DNA of 56,379 bases from contig DATISY010000101.1 in assembly GCA_035468285.1 (NCBI GenBank), positions 1 through 56,379 on the forward strand, in the 5' to 3' direction. The position numbers and the translations under genes were made by a program. Shown one piece after another: positions 49,463-56,379 of this stretch (its first letter is position 1; each line of letters starts with the position of its first letter). Under the pieces are notes generated by a model. It was not told the origin of the DNA and ran no database searches. It was given only the letters and a program-made list of their open reading frames with translations. Origin of the DNA: PALSA-555 sp035468285 (GTDB taxonomy: Bacteria; Actinomycetota; Acidimicrobiia; IMCC26256; PALSA-555).

Positions 49463-50842
49463 ATGACCGGCTGGCGGTGGGCGGCGATCCCGCTGAGCGC
49501 ATTCGTGCTCAGCGCCGGGCTCATCACACCCGCCGGGGCCCAGCCCGTGACGAGCCCGACGCCGGCGTGCGCCCGCGCGAGCGGTACGCCGCCGACATCC
49601 GTGGCGCCCGTCGTGTCGAGCCGGCCCGCGCCCCGCCTCTCGCCCCTGGCGCTCCCCGCGCTGCCGCTGCGCACCCGCGGGCCCCGCATCGTCGACGGGC
49701 GCGGCCGGGACGTGACGCTCGCCAGCGTCAACTGGTACGGGGCCGAGGAGCAGGACTACATCGTCGGTGGCCTCGACCGGCGACCCCTCGACGCGATCGC
49801 ACGCGAGATTCGGGCTCTCGGGTTCAACACGGTCCGGCTCCCGTGGTCCAACGCGCTGCTCCACGACAACCCGGTGGTCTGCGACGGGAGCGTCGCCGCG
49901 AATCCGCGGCTCCGGGGTCAGCACGCCCTCACCGTCCTCGACGCGGTGGTCCGCGCCCTCGGCGCCCAGGGGATCATGGTGGTCCTCGACAACCACATGA
50001 CCACGGCGGACTGGTGCTGCCTGCCCACCGACGACAACAACCTCTGGTACAACGCGGCCCCCAACCCGTCCCAGCCGGCGTGGCTGCAGCACTTCGACAC
50101 CGCGCAGTGGCTCGCGGACTGGCAGACCATGATCCGCCGTTACGGCGGCCTCCAGTACCGCAACGTCATCGCCGTCGACCTCCGGAACGAACCCCGGGGC
50201 AGCGCCGCCTGGGGCACCCAGACCGGACCGTCACCCGGCTGCCGGCCGCCGGCTCAGAACCATCCGGACTGGCACGACGCTGCCCAACGCGGCGCGGCGT
50301 GTGTCCTCGCGGTCAACCCGGGCCTGCTCGTCATGGTCGAAGGCGTCGCGTACTCGCTCCTCCTGGACGGTGCCGCGACCGCACCGGTCGTGCTCCCCGC
50401 GGGGCATGGCCACCAGCTCGTCTACTCGCCGCACAACTACAGCCAGGACCAGGCCAGCGACGTCAACGCCGACCCCGTCCGCCTCGCCGCCCAGCTGAAC
50501 CAGCACTGGGGGTTCCTCGCCTCTGGGTCCGCGCCGACACCGATCTGGGTCGGAGAGTTCGGGACCTGTCACACCGCGACGCTGCAGTGCGGCGACGACC
50601 ACGACCAGTCCCACGCCTGGATCACGAACCTTGCCCGATTCATCACCGGCAACCGGTTCGGCTGGGCCTGGTGGCCGCTGAACGGGACCCAGTCGCGAGG
50701 AATCACGCGCGTCGCGGGTGACGAAGAGAGCTTCGGCGTCCTCGACACCACGTGGAGCTGCCAGGCGCAGGCCGCCCTGACCCTATTCCTGGCTCAGCTC
50801 CCGGGCACGACGCGGGGCGCGGACCTCCCCTGCGCGGGGTGA
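49463..50842 (+). CDS. Secreted GH5-family glycoside hydrolase (endoglucanase-like)
   Basis: A 459-residue exported enzyme with signal peptide (WAAIPLSAFVLSAGLITPAGA). The GH5 (beta/alpha)8 barrel shows SVNWYGAEEQDYIVGGLD, GFNTVRLPWSNALL, GIMVVLDNHMT, the acid/base Glu in VDLRNEPRG, YSPHNYSQD and the nucleophile Glu in TPIWVGEFGT. It should cut beta-1,4-glucans or similar polysaccharides outside the cell. No carbohydrate-binding module is present. A Pro/Ala-rich linker follows the signal peptide. Confidence 0.93.
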   Translation: MTGWRWAAIPLSAFVLSAGLITPAGAQPVTSPTPACARASGTPPTSVAPVVSSRPAPRLSPLALPALPLRTRGPRIVDGRGRDVTLASVNWYGAEEQDYIVGGLDRRPLDAIAREIRALGFNTVRLPWSNALLHDNPVVCDGSVAANPRLRGQHALTVLDAVVRALGAQGIMVVLDNHMTTADWCCLPTDDNNLWYNAAPNPSQPAWLQHFDTAQWLADWQTMIRRYGGLQYRNVIAVDLRNEPRGSAAWGTQTGPSPGCRPPAQNHPDWHDAAQRGAACVLAVNPGLLVMVEGVAYSLLLDGAATAPVVLPAGHGHQLVYSPHNYSQDQASDVNADPVRLAAQLNQHWGFLASGSAPTPIWVGEFGTCHTATLQCGDDHDQSHAWITNLARFITGNRFGWAWWPLNGTQSRGITRVAGDEESFGVLDTTWSCQAQAALTLFLAQLPGTTRGADLPCAG

Positions 50843-50851
50843 CCGGTGGGC

Positions 50852-51424
50852 TCAGACGCTCGTCGCGGGCATCGCCTGCGCGCACACGATCTGGCGGAGC
50901 TCGTCGACGGCGCGGGACACGGCGTCGAGCTTCTCCTCCAGCCCGGCGAGCCGGTCACCCGCGGGGGGCGCCGCCGAGCGGGTCTGGAGCTGGGCGCGGC
51001 ACCCCTGGAGGAGGCGCAGCGTGTCGCGCTCCTCGGCGATGTAACGGCCGAGCAGAGCGCCCGTCTGAATGTCGATCGAGTGATCCCGGAACATGCCGTC
51101 GAACACATCGGGCTCGTCGTCGGAGCAGAACTGGAGCACCTCGAGCGCTTCGAGCTTCTCGAGATCGCTACGGTCGGAGCGCGCGATGTCCATCCGCGTC
51201 GCGACGCTCGAGTTGTCGTCGTCGCGGACCTCGAAGCCGAGCTCGTTGATCCGCCGGGCGAAGCTCATCCCGTGCTCGCCCTCTCGGGCGGCCACGGTTC
51301 GCAGCACGGCCCGCACCTCGGGGTCCGGCGTCACCTCAGCCCAGGCCGTCAGGTAGGCGTGCGCGCGCGTCTCGGCCAGCGCGATCGCGTTCAGCAGCCC
51401 GAGGTAGCTCGGCTTCTCGCCCAT
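50852..51424 (-). CDS. Ferritin-like (rubrerythrin-type) protein
   Basis: A 190-residue protein from ATG 51424. The four-helix region has the metal ligands expected: LNAIALAETRAHAYLTAW with Glu, then REGEHGMSFARRINELGFEV (ExxH), and the second pair around YIAEERDTLRLLQG. The last part is a Leu-rich helix (EEKLDAVSRAVDELRQIV). It may store iron or remove peroxides. It is convergent with the GH5 gene, 9 nt apart. Confidence 0.8.
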   Translation of the reverse strand: MGEKPSYLGLLNAIALAETRAHAYLTAWAEVTPDPEVRAVLRTVAAREGEHGMSFARRINELGFEVRDDDNSSVATRMDIARSDRSDLEKLEALEVLQFCSDDEPDVFDGMFRDHSIDIQTGALLGRYIAEERDTLRLLQGCRAQLQTRSAAPPAGDRLAGLEEKLDAVSRAVDELRQIVCAQAMPATSV

Positions 51425-51522
51425 CGTCGTCCCTTCGCCGTTCGGACATCCGCCGGCGGTGAGCGGCGGTGCCAGGCAACTGTGCCAGGCGGCCCGCGAC
51501 ACCCGCAAGGACCGAGGCGGGC

Positions 51523-51777
51523 CTAGTTGTCGGTCGGCTCATCCAGCGGGGCTGTCGAGTCCAGGAGGGCGCGGGCGCTCTGCAGGTCGTCGTCGAGCAC
51601 GAGCACTCGCGCACCCTGGTAGAGCGCAAGGTGAGGCGCCCAGCCGTCGCTGTCCCCGTAGTCGGCGATGGCGCGGATCCCGTTCGTGGCCAGCATCGCG
51701 ATGACGACGTCGGCCTCGAAGCGCGATGGGAACGACGCCAGCTCCACGATCCGTCCTTGTGGATGCGGGCTCGGCAC
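51523..51777 (-). CDS. DUF2007 small protein
   Basis: An 84-residue protein with the DUF2007 pattern: VELASFPSRFEADVVIAMLA, then NGIRAIADYGD, and GARVLVLDDDLQSARALLD. Members are small signal-transducer-like proteins of unknown role. It is divergent from the amidohydrolase gene. Confidence 0.85.
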   Translation of the reverse strand: MPSPHPQGRIVELASFPSRFEADVVIAMLATNGIRAIADYGDSDGWAPHLALYQGARVLVLDDDLQSARALLDSTAPLDEPTDN

Positions 51778-51840
51778 TCAGACCACGGTACCGATCGGCG
51801 CCCGTGGCTACGCTGCACTGCCGGCCTCGGGGGAGGACCC

Positions 51841-53049
51841 ATGACGTACAGCACCGGCCGGGTCGTCCACGACGCGGACGCGCACCTGATGGAGACACCG
51901 ACGTGGCTGCGGGACCATGCCGATCCCGACATCCGCGATCGGATCCCGCCGCTCACCTACCCGGGTGGCAACGAGCTGCGCCAGACCGGCGATCCCGACG
52001 AGCAGCTCCGGGACCTCACGACCGCGTTCGAACGTCTCGCGGCGCGTCACCGGTCGGACGATTACCGGCGTGACGAAGCCGCCGAGATCATGCAGCGCAA
52101 GAACTTCGCCGCGACGGGGTCGTTCCTGCATGAGGACCGACCTCGGGCGCTGGACTTGCTCGGCTTCTCGAGCCAGCTGGTCTTCAACACGTTCCACAAC
52201 CGTCGGCTCCGGGACTGGGAGCACGGCGACGACGTCGACCTCGCGTACGGCGCGGCACGAGCCCACAACCGTGGGATGGTCGAGTTCTGCTCCGCCGATC
52301 CCCGCCTGCTGCCCACCTGCTACGTGCCGCTGGCCGACTTCGATCGCGCCGCGGCGATCGCCGACGAGTCGATCGCGATGGGGGCCGCCGCGCTCCTCGT
52401 GGCGTCAGGCTGCCCGCGCGACCATTCGCCGAGCCATCTCGGGCTCGACCCGGTGTGGGCCCGTGCGCAAGCAGCCCAGATCCCAGTCGTTTTCCACGTC
52501 GGAGGGACCGGCGACCTCATCGACGCCGCCTACTTCCGCAACGGCCTGCCCGTCCCTCCGGACTTCCACGGTGGCGAGGAGAACTTCCGCTCCGTGGACT
52601 ACATGGGCATCCCGGGGCCCCCGGCGCAGACGCTCGCCACGATGATCTTCGACGGCGTCCTCGACCGGTTCCCGACGCTGCGGATCGGCGTCATCGAGCA
52701 GGGCGCGATCTGGCTGCCGTCCTGGATCCGCCAGCTCGAAGCGGCCTTCGACGCGTTCGTCCGACATGAAGCTCGCCTGCGGGCGCTGACGCTCCGACCG
52801 ACCGAGTTCGTCCGGCGGCAGGTGCGTGTCACGCCGTACCCGACCGAGGACGTCGGGTGGATCATCGAGGAGTCCGGCCCCGAGATCTGCATGTTCTCCT
52901 CCGACTACCCCCACGTCGAGGGAGGCCGCCGCCCGCTCGAGCGCTTCGAGGCCTCCCTCGGCGACCTCGACGAGACAATCCGCCGACGGTTCTACTGCGA
53001 CAACTTCCGGGATCTCATCGGGTCGGCGGCGACGGCGCTGGCGGCGTAG
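51841..53049 (+). CDS. Amidohydrolase 2 family protein
   Basis: A 402-residue metal-dependent hydrolase or decarboxylase from ATG 51841 behind GGGGGAGGACCC. It has VHDADAHLMETPTWL (the DxH start is a DAH variant), LVFNTFHNRRL, VPVVFHVGGTGD-like IPVVFHVGGTGDLIDA, and the metal/catalytic Asp in MFSSDYPHVEGGR. Such enzymes cleave C-C or C-N bonds in aromatic or other ring catabolites. The substrate is unknown. Its end overlaps the lipoprotein gene on the other strand by 35 nt. Confidence 0.9.
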   Translation: MTYSTGRVVHDADAHLMETPTWLRDHADPDIRDRIPPLTYPGGNELRQTGDPDEQLRDLTTAFERLAARHRSDDYRRDEAAEIMQRKNFAATGSFLHEDRPRALDLLGFSSQLVFNTFHNRRLRDWEHGDDVDLAYGAARAHNRGMVEFCSADPRLLPTCYVPLADFDRAAAIADESIAMGAAALLVASGCPRDHSPSHLGLDPVWARAQAAQIPVVFHVGGTGDLIDAAYFRNGLPVPPDFHGGEENFRSVDYMGIPGPPAQTLATMIFDGVLDRFPTLRIGVIEQGAIWLPSWIRQLEAAFDAFVRHEARLRALTLRPTEFVRRQVRVTPYPTEDVGWIIEESGPEICMFSSDYPHVEGGRRPLERFEASLGDLDETIRRRFYCDNFRDLIGSAATALAA

Positions 53050-53299
53050 CGCCCGAACGGGTTGCCCCCGCGGGGCCGAGACGGGAACCGAGGGGCAGCG
53101 TGCTCGGCGCCCGGAACGTGTCGGTCACTTCGTCGTGCTTCGTCTCATGCTCCCCTGGCTCGGGGGCCGTCGACGACCCTCCGCACGCGCTGGCCGCCAC
53201 AACCGCGAGCCCCGCGGCGAACGCGGCGACACGGCGTGCGGGCCGAGCCCGGAACGGGAGGTCGACACGAGCGTTGGGGTGTCGGGTGCGCCGCGCCAT
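53015..53299 (-). CDS. Small lipoprotein
   Basis: A 94-residue protein from ATG 53299, with GGGGGGAGGAC just upstream. The N-terminus is basic, followed by a hydrophobic stretch and lipobox VAASAC (Cys39), then a disordered Ser/Pro/Glu-rich tail (GGSSTAPEPGEHETKHDEV). No family is recognised. It may be cotranscribed with the YceI gene 22 nt upstream. Confidence 0.6.
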   Translation of the reverse strand: MARRTRHPNARVDLPFRARPARRVAAFAAGLAVVAASACGGSSTAPEPGEHETKHDEVTDTFRAPSTLPLGSRLGPAGATRSGATPPAPSPPTR

Positions 53300-53321
53300 G
53301 TCCTCCCCCCTTTCGGGCTCT

Positions 53322-54044
53322 CTAAGCGTGGTGGAACGTGAGTAGGAACTCGATGAGCCCATGGTCGTTGGTGCTGGCGGGGCCGCCGCTGGGATTCGAG
53401 ATGTTCCAGTCGGCGAAGGTGATGGGAATGGAGCCCGAGACCTGGATCGCCGACCCGGTCTCCTGGGCCGCCACAGCGGCCTGCACTGGACGCGTGACGC
53501 CATGGAGGGTCAGCGTCCCTGCCGCGCTCACATGCACGGTGGTGCCGGGCGCCGGGAGCGAACCCACCGGGATCGGCTTGGTGAGGGCGAACGACGTCGT
53601 CGGGAACCGAGCCGTGTTCATGATGCGATTCTGGAACTGGTCGTCGCGTTGGCTCTGGTCGCTGCTCACCTTCGTGAGGTCGACGGTGATCGTCGTGGTA
53701 TCGACCCTGTCGGCCGGACCGATGGTCAGCTGCCCGGTCACCGCGGTGGTGCGACCGACAGCGGTGTTGGACTGGCCGAACAGCACCTCACCGATGCGGT
53801 AGCCGGCTTGGGACCCTCCGGCGACCTTCCACGTCCCGGCCAGACGCACGGCCGCGGCGCCACCAGTCGAGGTCTTCGTCTTGGAAAGCGAGAAGCGGGC
53901 CGGGGCGGGACCTTCGATGAAGTGGATATAGATGTACGGGACGGCGACGGCGAGGACGACGACGAGGACGACGCCGCCGAGCACCCACCGCTTCCAGTGA
54001 TGGAAGCGGCGTCGAGGCGGATCGGCGACCGGATCGGGGGTCAT
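53322..54044 (-). CDS. Membrane-anchored YceI-family protein
   Basis: A 240-residue protein from ATG 54044 (GAGGAG upstream). A cytoplasmic basic N-terminus, one membrane helix (WVLGGVVLVVVLAVAVPYIY), then a YceI lipocalin-like domain: GTWKVAGGSQAGYRIGEVL, VTGQLTIGPADRVDTTTITV, SDQSQRDDQFQNRIMNTARF, GTLTLHGVTRPVQAAV and a final DHGLIEFLLTFHH. YceI proteins bind polyisoprenoids or amphiphiles. Its ATG overlaps the stop of the upstream frame (ATGA). Confidence 0.9.
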   Translation of the reverse strand: MTPDPVADPPRRRFHHWKRWVLGGVVLVVVLAVAVPYIYIHFIEGPAPARFSLSKTKTSTGGAAAVRLAGTWKVAGGSQAGYRIGEVLFGQSNTAVGRTTAVTGQLTIGPADRVDTTTITVDLTKVSSDQSQRDDQFQNRIMNTARFPTTSFALTKPIPVGSLPAPGTTVHVSAAGTLTLHGVTRPVQAAVAAQETGSAIQVSGSIPITFADWNISNPSGGPASTNDHGLIEFLLTFHHA

Positions 54045-54442
54045 GTCGGCTCCTCGGGATCGGTTCTCGACAGGGTGCCAGCACCGACCGCCCGCGGGAC
54101 GGCTACTCGATGGGGGATGACGGGCATGGTCGCGCGCGGGGGCCGGCCGGGGACGCCGACCCCCCGCACGACGGGAGCTCGGAGGCCGTCGGCATCTGGC
54201 CGACGTTCTCCTGGGCTTCGCGCTTCGCGCTGCGCGCTCTCGCCCTTCTCGTCGGTCGGGTCCTCGTTCGGCTCGAACGTGCCGCCGGGTGCGCCGTTGG
54301 TCGCGGCGGGAGCGGTGGTCGAGGTGCCGGCGGTCTGGGCGCTTCCCGAGTTCGCACCGAACACGGCAACGCCGATGGCGCCACCGCCGAGCATCGATCC
54401 CGCCATCGCGGCCGCGAGGACGGCGTTCCGGGTGAGATTCAC
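54041..54442 (-). CDS. Small exported hypothetical protein, possibly frameshifted
   Basis: GTG 54442 starts a protein with a hydrophobic N-terminus (LTRNAVLAAAMAGSMLGGGA), Thr/Ala-rich segment and TFEPNEDPTDEKGESAQREA. Here a tandem GCGCGAA-GCGCGAA (near 54215-54230) shifts the frame: the current frame continues in low-complexity sequence to 54041 and overlaps the YceI start (ATGA), while the other frame reads AQENVGQMPTASELPS and stops at 54103. Without one 7-nt copy the acidic helix would continue naturally. The true end is therefore uncertain. Function unknown; the gene is upstream of yceI. Confidence 0.5.
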   Translation of the reverse strand: MNLTRNAVLAAAMAGSMLGGGAIGVAVFGANSGSAQTAGTSTTAPAATNGAPGGTFEPNEDPTDEKGESAQREARSPGERRPDADGLRAPVVRGVGVPGRPPRATMPVIPHRVAVPRAVGAGTLSRTDPEEPT

Positions 54443-54687
54443 ACGCTGCTCCTGTTCGTGGGCTGCTGGGTCGCCACCGACATCGGAGGTGGCCGTGACC
54501 CTGCCCGATGGAGGTAAGGGCGCTGTCGAGCCGGTTGAAGTGTCGGGCAAGAGGGGGCACGCCGCGACGACGACGCCCGACACGACGACGTGGTGCCCGA
54601 GATGGTCCGCCGCTCGCGTACCGGTCCGTCCGCACGGGACGCCCGGTCCTTACCCTGGTCTCACCTAGAAGGGATAGACCACCAGCT

Positions 54688-55368
54688 GTGGCGAGCCGCG
54701 TCCTCTTGGCCGAAGATGATCGGGCGACCCGAGAGTCGTTGGTGCGGGCGTTGGAGCTCGATGGCTACGACGTACATGCCGTCGGGGACGGGGCCGCCGC
54801 GTTGGAGGCCTTCGCTGCCGAGACGCCAGACGTCGTCGTGTTGGACCTGATGATGCCGCACGTCGACGGGCTCACCGTGTGCCGTCGCCTCCGGGCGCAG
54901 AGCTCCCGGTCGCCGATCCTGATCGCCACCGCCCGGACCGAGGTGTCGGACCGCGTCTCGGGGCTCGACGCCGGTGCTGATGACTACCTGCCGAAGCCGT
55001 TTGCCCTCGACGAGCTCCTCGCCCGGATTCGCGCCTTGCTGCGTCGTGCCGAGTACGACACACCGGAACGAGAGCTCCGTGTCGCCGACCTTCGGGTCGA
55101 TGAAGCAGCGCGGCGGGCCTGGCGGGGCGACCAGGAGCTCGAGCTCACGAAGACGGAGTTCGACCTGCTGCAGCTCCTGGTCCGCAACGCGGGGATCGTG
55201 CTGAGCCACTCCACGATCTACGAGCGGATCTGGGGCTACGACTTCGGGTCCGACTCGAAGTCCCTGGCCGTCTACATCGGGTACCTGCGGCGAAAGACCG
55301 AAGCGGACGATGCGGCGCGCCTCATTCACACCGTGCGTGGCGTCGGGTACACGCTGCGAGCCTCATGA
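54688..55368 (+). CDS. OmpR-family response regulator (MprA-like)
   Basis: A 226-residue regulator from GTG 54688. The receiver has RVLLAEDDRATRESLVRALE, phosphoacceptor Asp53 in VVVLDLMMPHVDG, Thr in IATARTEVSDRVSGLDAGAD and Lys in DYLPKPFALDELLARI. The winged-helix output domain reads LTKTEFDLLQLLVRNAG, YERIWGYDFGSDSKSLAVYI and RLIHTVRGVGYTLRAS. It overlaps the histidine kinase gene as ATGA. MprA-type systems respond to envelope stress in actinobacteria; the target genes here are unknown. Confidence 0.93.
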   Translation: MASRVLLAEDDRATRESLVRALELDGYDVHAVGDGAAALEAFAAETPDVVVLDLMMPHVDGLTVCRRLRAQSSRSPILIATARTEVSDRVSGLDAGADDYLPKPFALDELLARIRALLRRAEYDTPERELRVADLRVDEAARRAWRGDQELELTKTEFDLLQLLVRNAGIVLSHSTIYERIWGYDFGSDSKSLAVYIGYLRRKTEADDAARLIHTVRGVGYTLRAS

Positions 55369-56379
55369 CGCTCCGGGCGCGGCTCGCGCTGTCCCTCGCG
55401 GTCCTCGCGGCCCTGTCCGTCGTCATCGTGTCGGTCGCAAGTTATCTCGCCACGGACCGGCGTCTCCACGACGACCTGGACGCCGCGCTCGTCGGCTTCG
55501 CCGTCCGGCTCTCCGACCCGGACGGCAACACCGCGCACTCGCTCTGCGACGGGCTGAGCCGAACGCAGGTGTTCCCGAACGGCAGCTCGTTCCAGGAGTT
55601 CGGCGGCGTTCTCGCCGGACTCCCCGCGTCAGCCCTCGAGTGCGTCAGCTCGACCGGCCAGGTCCTCGCGTGGACCGGCGCGGTGCGACTCACCGTCGAC
55701 GACGGCGCGCGGGACGCCGCGACCCGGTACCCGTCCTCGGAGAACGAGCGGGGAACGCCGCTCGGGCCCACCATCGGCACCGGGTCGTCGACACCGCCAA
55801 GCCTTCCGCCGACCGGGTCGGCGCCGACGACCACCGCGACCCGCAAGGCGGTCTCGGCGGCTCGGACCATACACGTGGACGGTCATCCCTACCGAGTGGT
55901 GGTCGTGGCCGTCCCCGGCGGCGGCGCCATCCAGATCGCCCGCAGCCTCGACGCCACGCAGCACGCGCTCGCATCGATCCGGAACCTCGCGCTCGCCGTC
56001 GGCGTCGCGGTGATCGCGCTCGCCGCCCTGGCGGGCTGGGTCATCGCCCGCCGCACGACACGCCCGGTGCTGCGGCTCACCGACGCCGCCGAAGCGGTCG
56101 GCGCCACCGGCCAGCTCGAGATCCCCGTCCCCCCGGGGGGGAAGGACGAGGTGGGCCGCCTCGCTCGGGCGTTCGGGTCCATGCTCGACGCGCTCAACCG
56201 GTCTCGAACCCAGCAGCAGCGCCTGGTTCAAGACGCCGGCCACGAGCTGCGGACCCCGCTCACGAGTCTGCGGGCGAACGTCGACACGCTCCGCCTGCAC
56301 CCCGATCTGGCGGGCCCGTCGCGCCAGCATCTCCTCGACGACCTCGACAGCGAGCTGCGGGAGCTCTCTGGCCTCGTCG
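55365..56379 (+). CDS. Sensor histidine kinase, 3' end outside the window
   Basis: Reads from ATG 55365 off the right edge (338 codons seen). It has an N-terminal helix (LALSLAVLAALSVVIVSVAS), an extracytoplasmic sensor region with a Thr/Pro-rich stretch, a second helix (LALAVGVAVIALAALAGWVI), a HAMP domain (RRTTRPVLRLTDAAEAVGAT) and the HisKA box DAGHELRTPLTSLRANVD with His293. The ATPase domain is beyond the edge. It pairs with the response regulator by a 4-nt overlap. Confidence 0.92.
   Translation, partial: MTLRARLALSLAVLAALSVVIVSVASYLATDRRLHDDLDAALVGFAVRLSDPDGNTAHSLCDGLSRTQVFPNGSSFQEFGGVLAGLPASALECVSSTGQVLAWTGAVRLTVDDGARDAATRYPSSENERGTPLGPTIGTGSSTPPSLPPTGSAPTTTATRKAVSAARTIHVDGHPYRVVVVAVPGGGAIQIARSLDATQHALASIRNLALAVGVAVIALAALAGWVIARRTTRPVLRLTDAAEAVGATGQLEIPVPPGGKDEVGRLARAFGSMLDALNRSRTQQQRLVQDAGHELRTPLTSLRANVDTLRLHPDLAGPSRQHLLDDLDSELRELSGLV

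Noticed and set aside
1..56379. tRNA genes, CRISPR arrays, insertion sequences
   Set aside because: No cloverleaf-like T-loop motif, no regularly spaced direct repeats and no transposase-like protein were seen on either strand.

Overview
The window is a strongly GC-rich chromosomal stretch with short intergenic gaps, many GTG starts, clear AGGAGG-type ribosome binding sites and many ATGA/GTGA stop-start overlaps. The gene families point to an actinobacterium: DUF2510 plus LytR_C envelope protein, MmpL-type RND transporter, DinB/DUF664 proteins, amidohydrolase 2, cytochrome P450, Baeyer-Villiger-type monooxygenase, mitochondrial-type aconitase and an MprAB-like two-component pair. An uncultured soil or freshwater lineage (Acidimicrobiia-like) is my inference; nothing in the window fixes the taxon. 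No rRNA, tRNA, IS element, phage gene or CRISPR array was seen.

Layout. 1-5.4 kb: a partial envelope protein, an ArsR/AHSA1 pair, small monooxygenase-fold proteins, a ParB-like protein, and gene remnants (a metalloprotease tail and a truncated, frameshifted esterase). 5.4-10.6 kb: a catabolic block of pyrophosphatase, acyl-CoA synthetase, DinB protein and P450, then a peroxiredoxin-like gene with an in-frame UGA and a VOC protein. 10.6-16.4 kb: an MmpL transporter, then a MarR regulator divergent from aconitase with two palindromic operators over the aconitase promoter. 16.4-19.5 kb: small membrane proteins, including two tandem modules with related structured leaders, and lipoproteins. 19.7-25.4 kb: DinB, flavin monooxygenase, b-type membrane protein, GT-C glycosyltransferase and MscS channel. 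25.5-27.1 kb: a cobalt-type nitrile hydratase operon. 27-32 kb: TMEM175-like channel, M23 peptidase, acyl-CoA desaturase and a methyltransferase. 32-40 kb: a SNF2 helicase with a small partner, a KimA-like potassium transporter and a sulfatase. 40-44 kb: DinB, CrtA-like, YCII and aquaporin genes, and a GrdB-like gene with an in-frame UGA. 44-56 kb: a PAS-GGDEF-EAL protein, aldo/keto reductase, P460-type cytochrome, GH5 glycosidase, ferritin-like protein, amidohydrolase, YceI and a two-component system running off the end.

Main result. Two unrelated genes, a peroxiredoxin-like protein (10064 to 9531, minus) and a glycine/betaine-reductase-B-like protein (42887-43756, plus), are each split by one in-frame TGA exactly at the redox-active position of a UxxC motif. 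Each TGA is followed at 23-26 nt by a hairpin whose apical loop starts CGUG, as expected for a bacterial SECIS element. This predicts selenocysteine use in this organism. A second unexplained signal is a pair of homologous, covarying ~130-nt leaders at 16815 and 17310, each followed by a short leader peptide coupled by GTGA to a small membrane protein.
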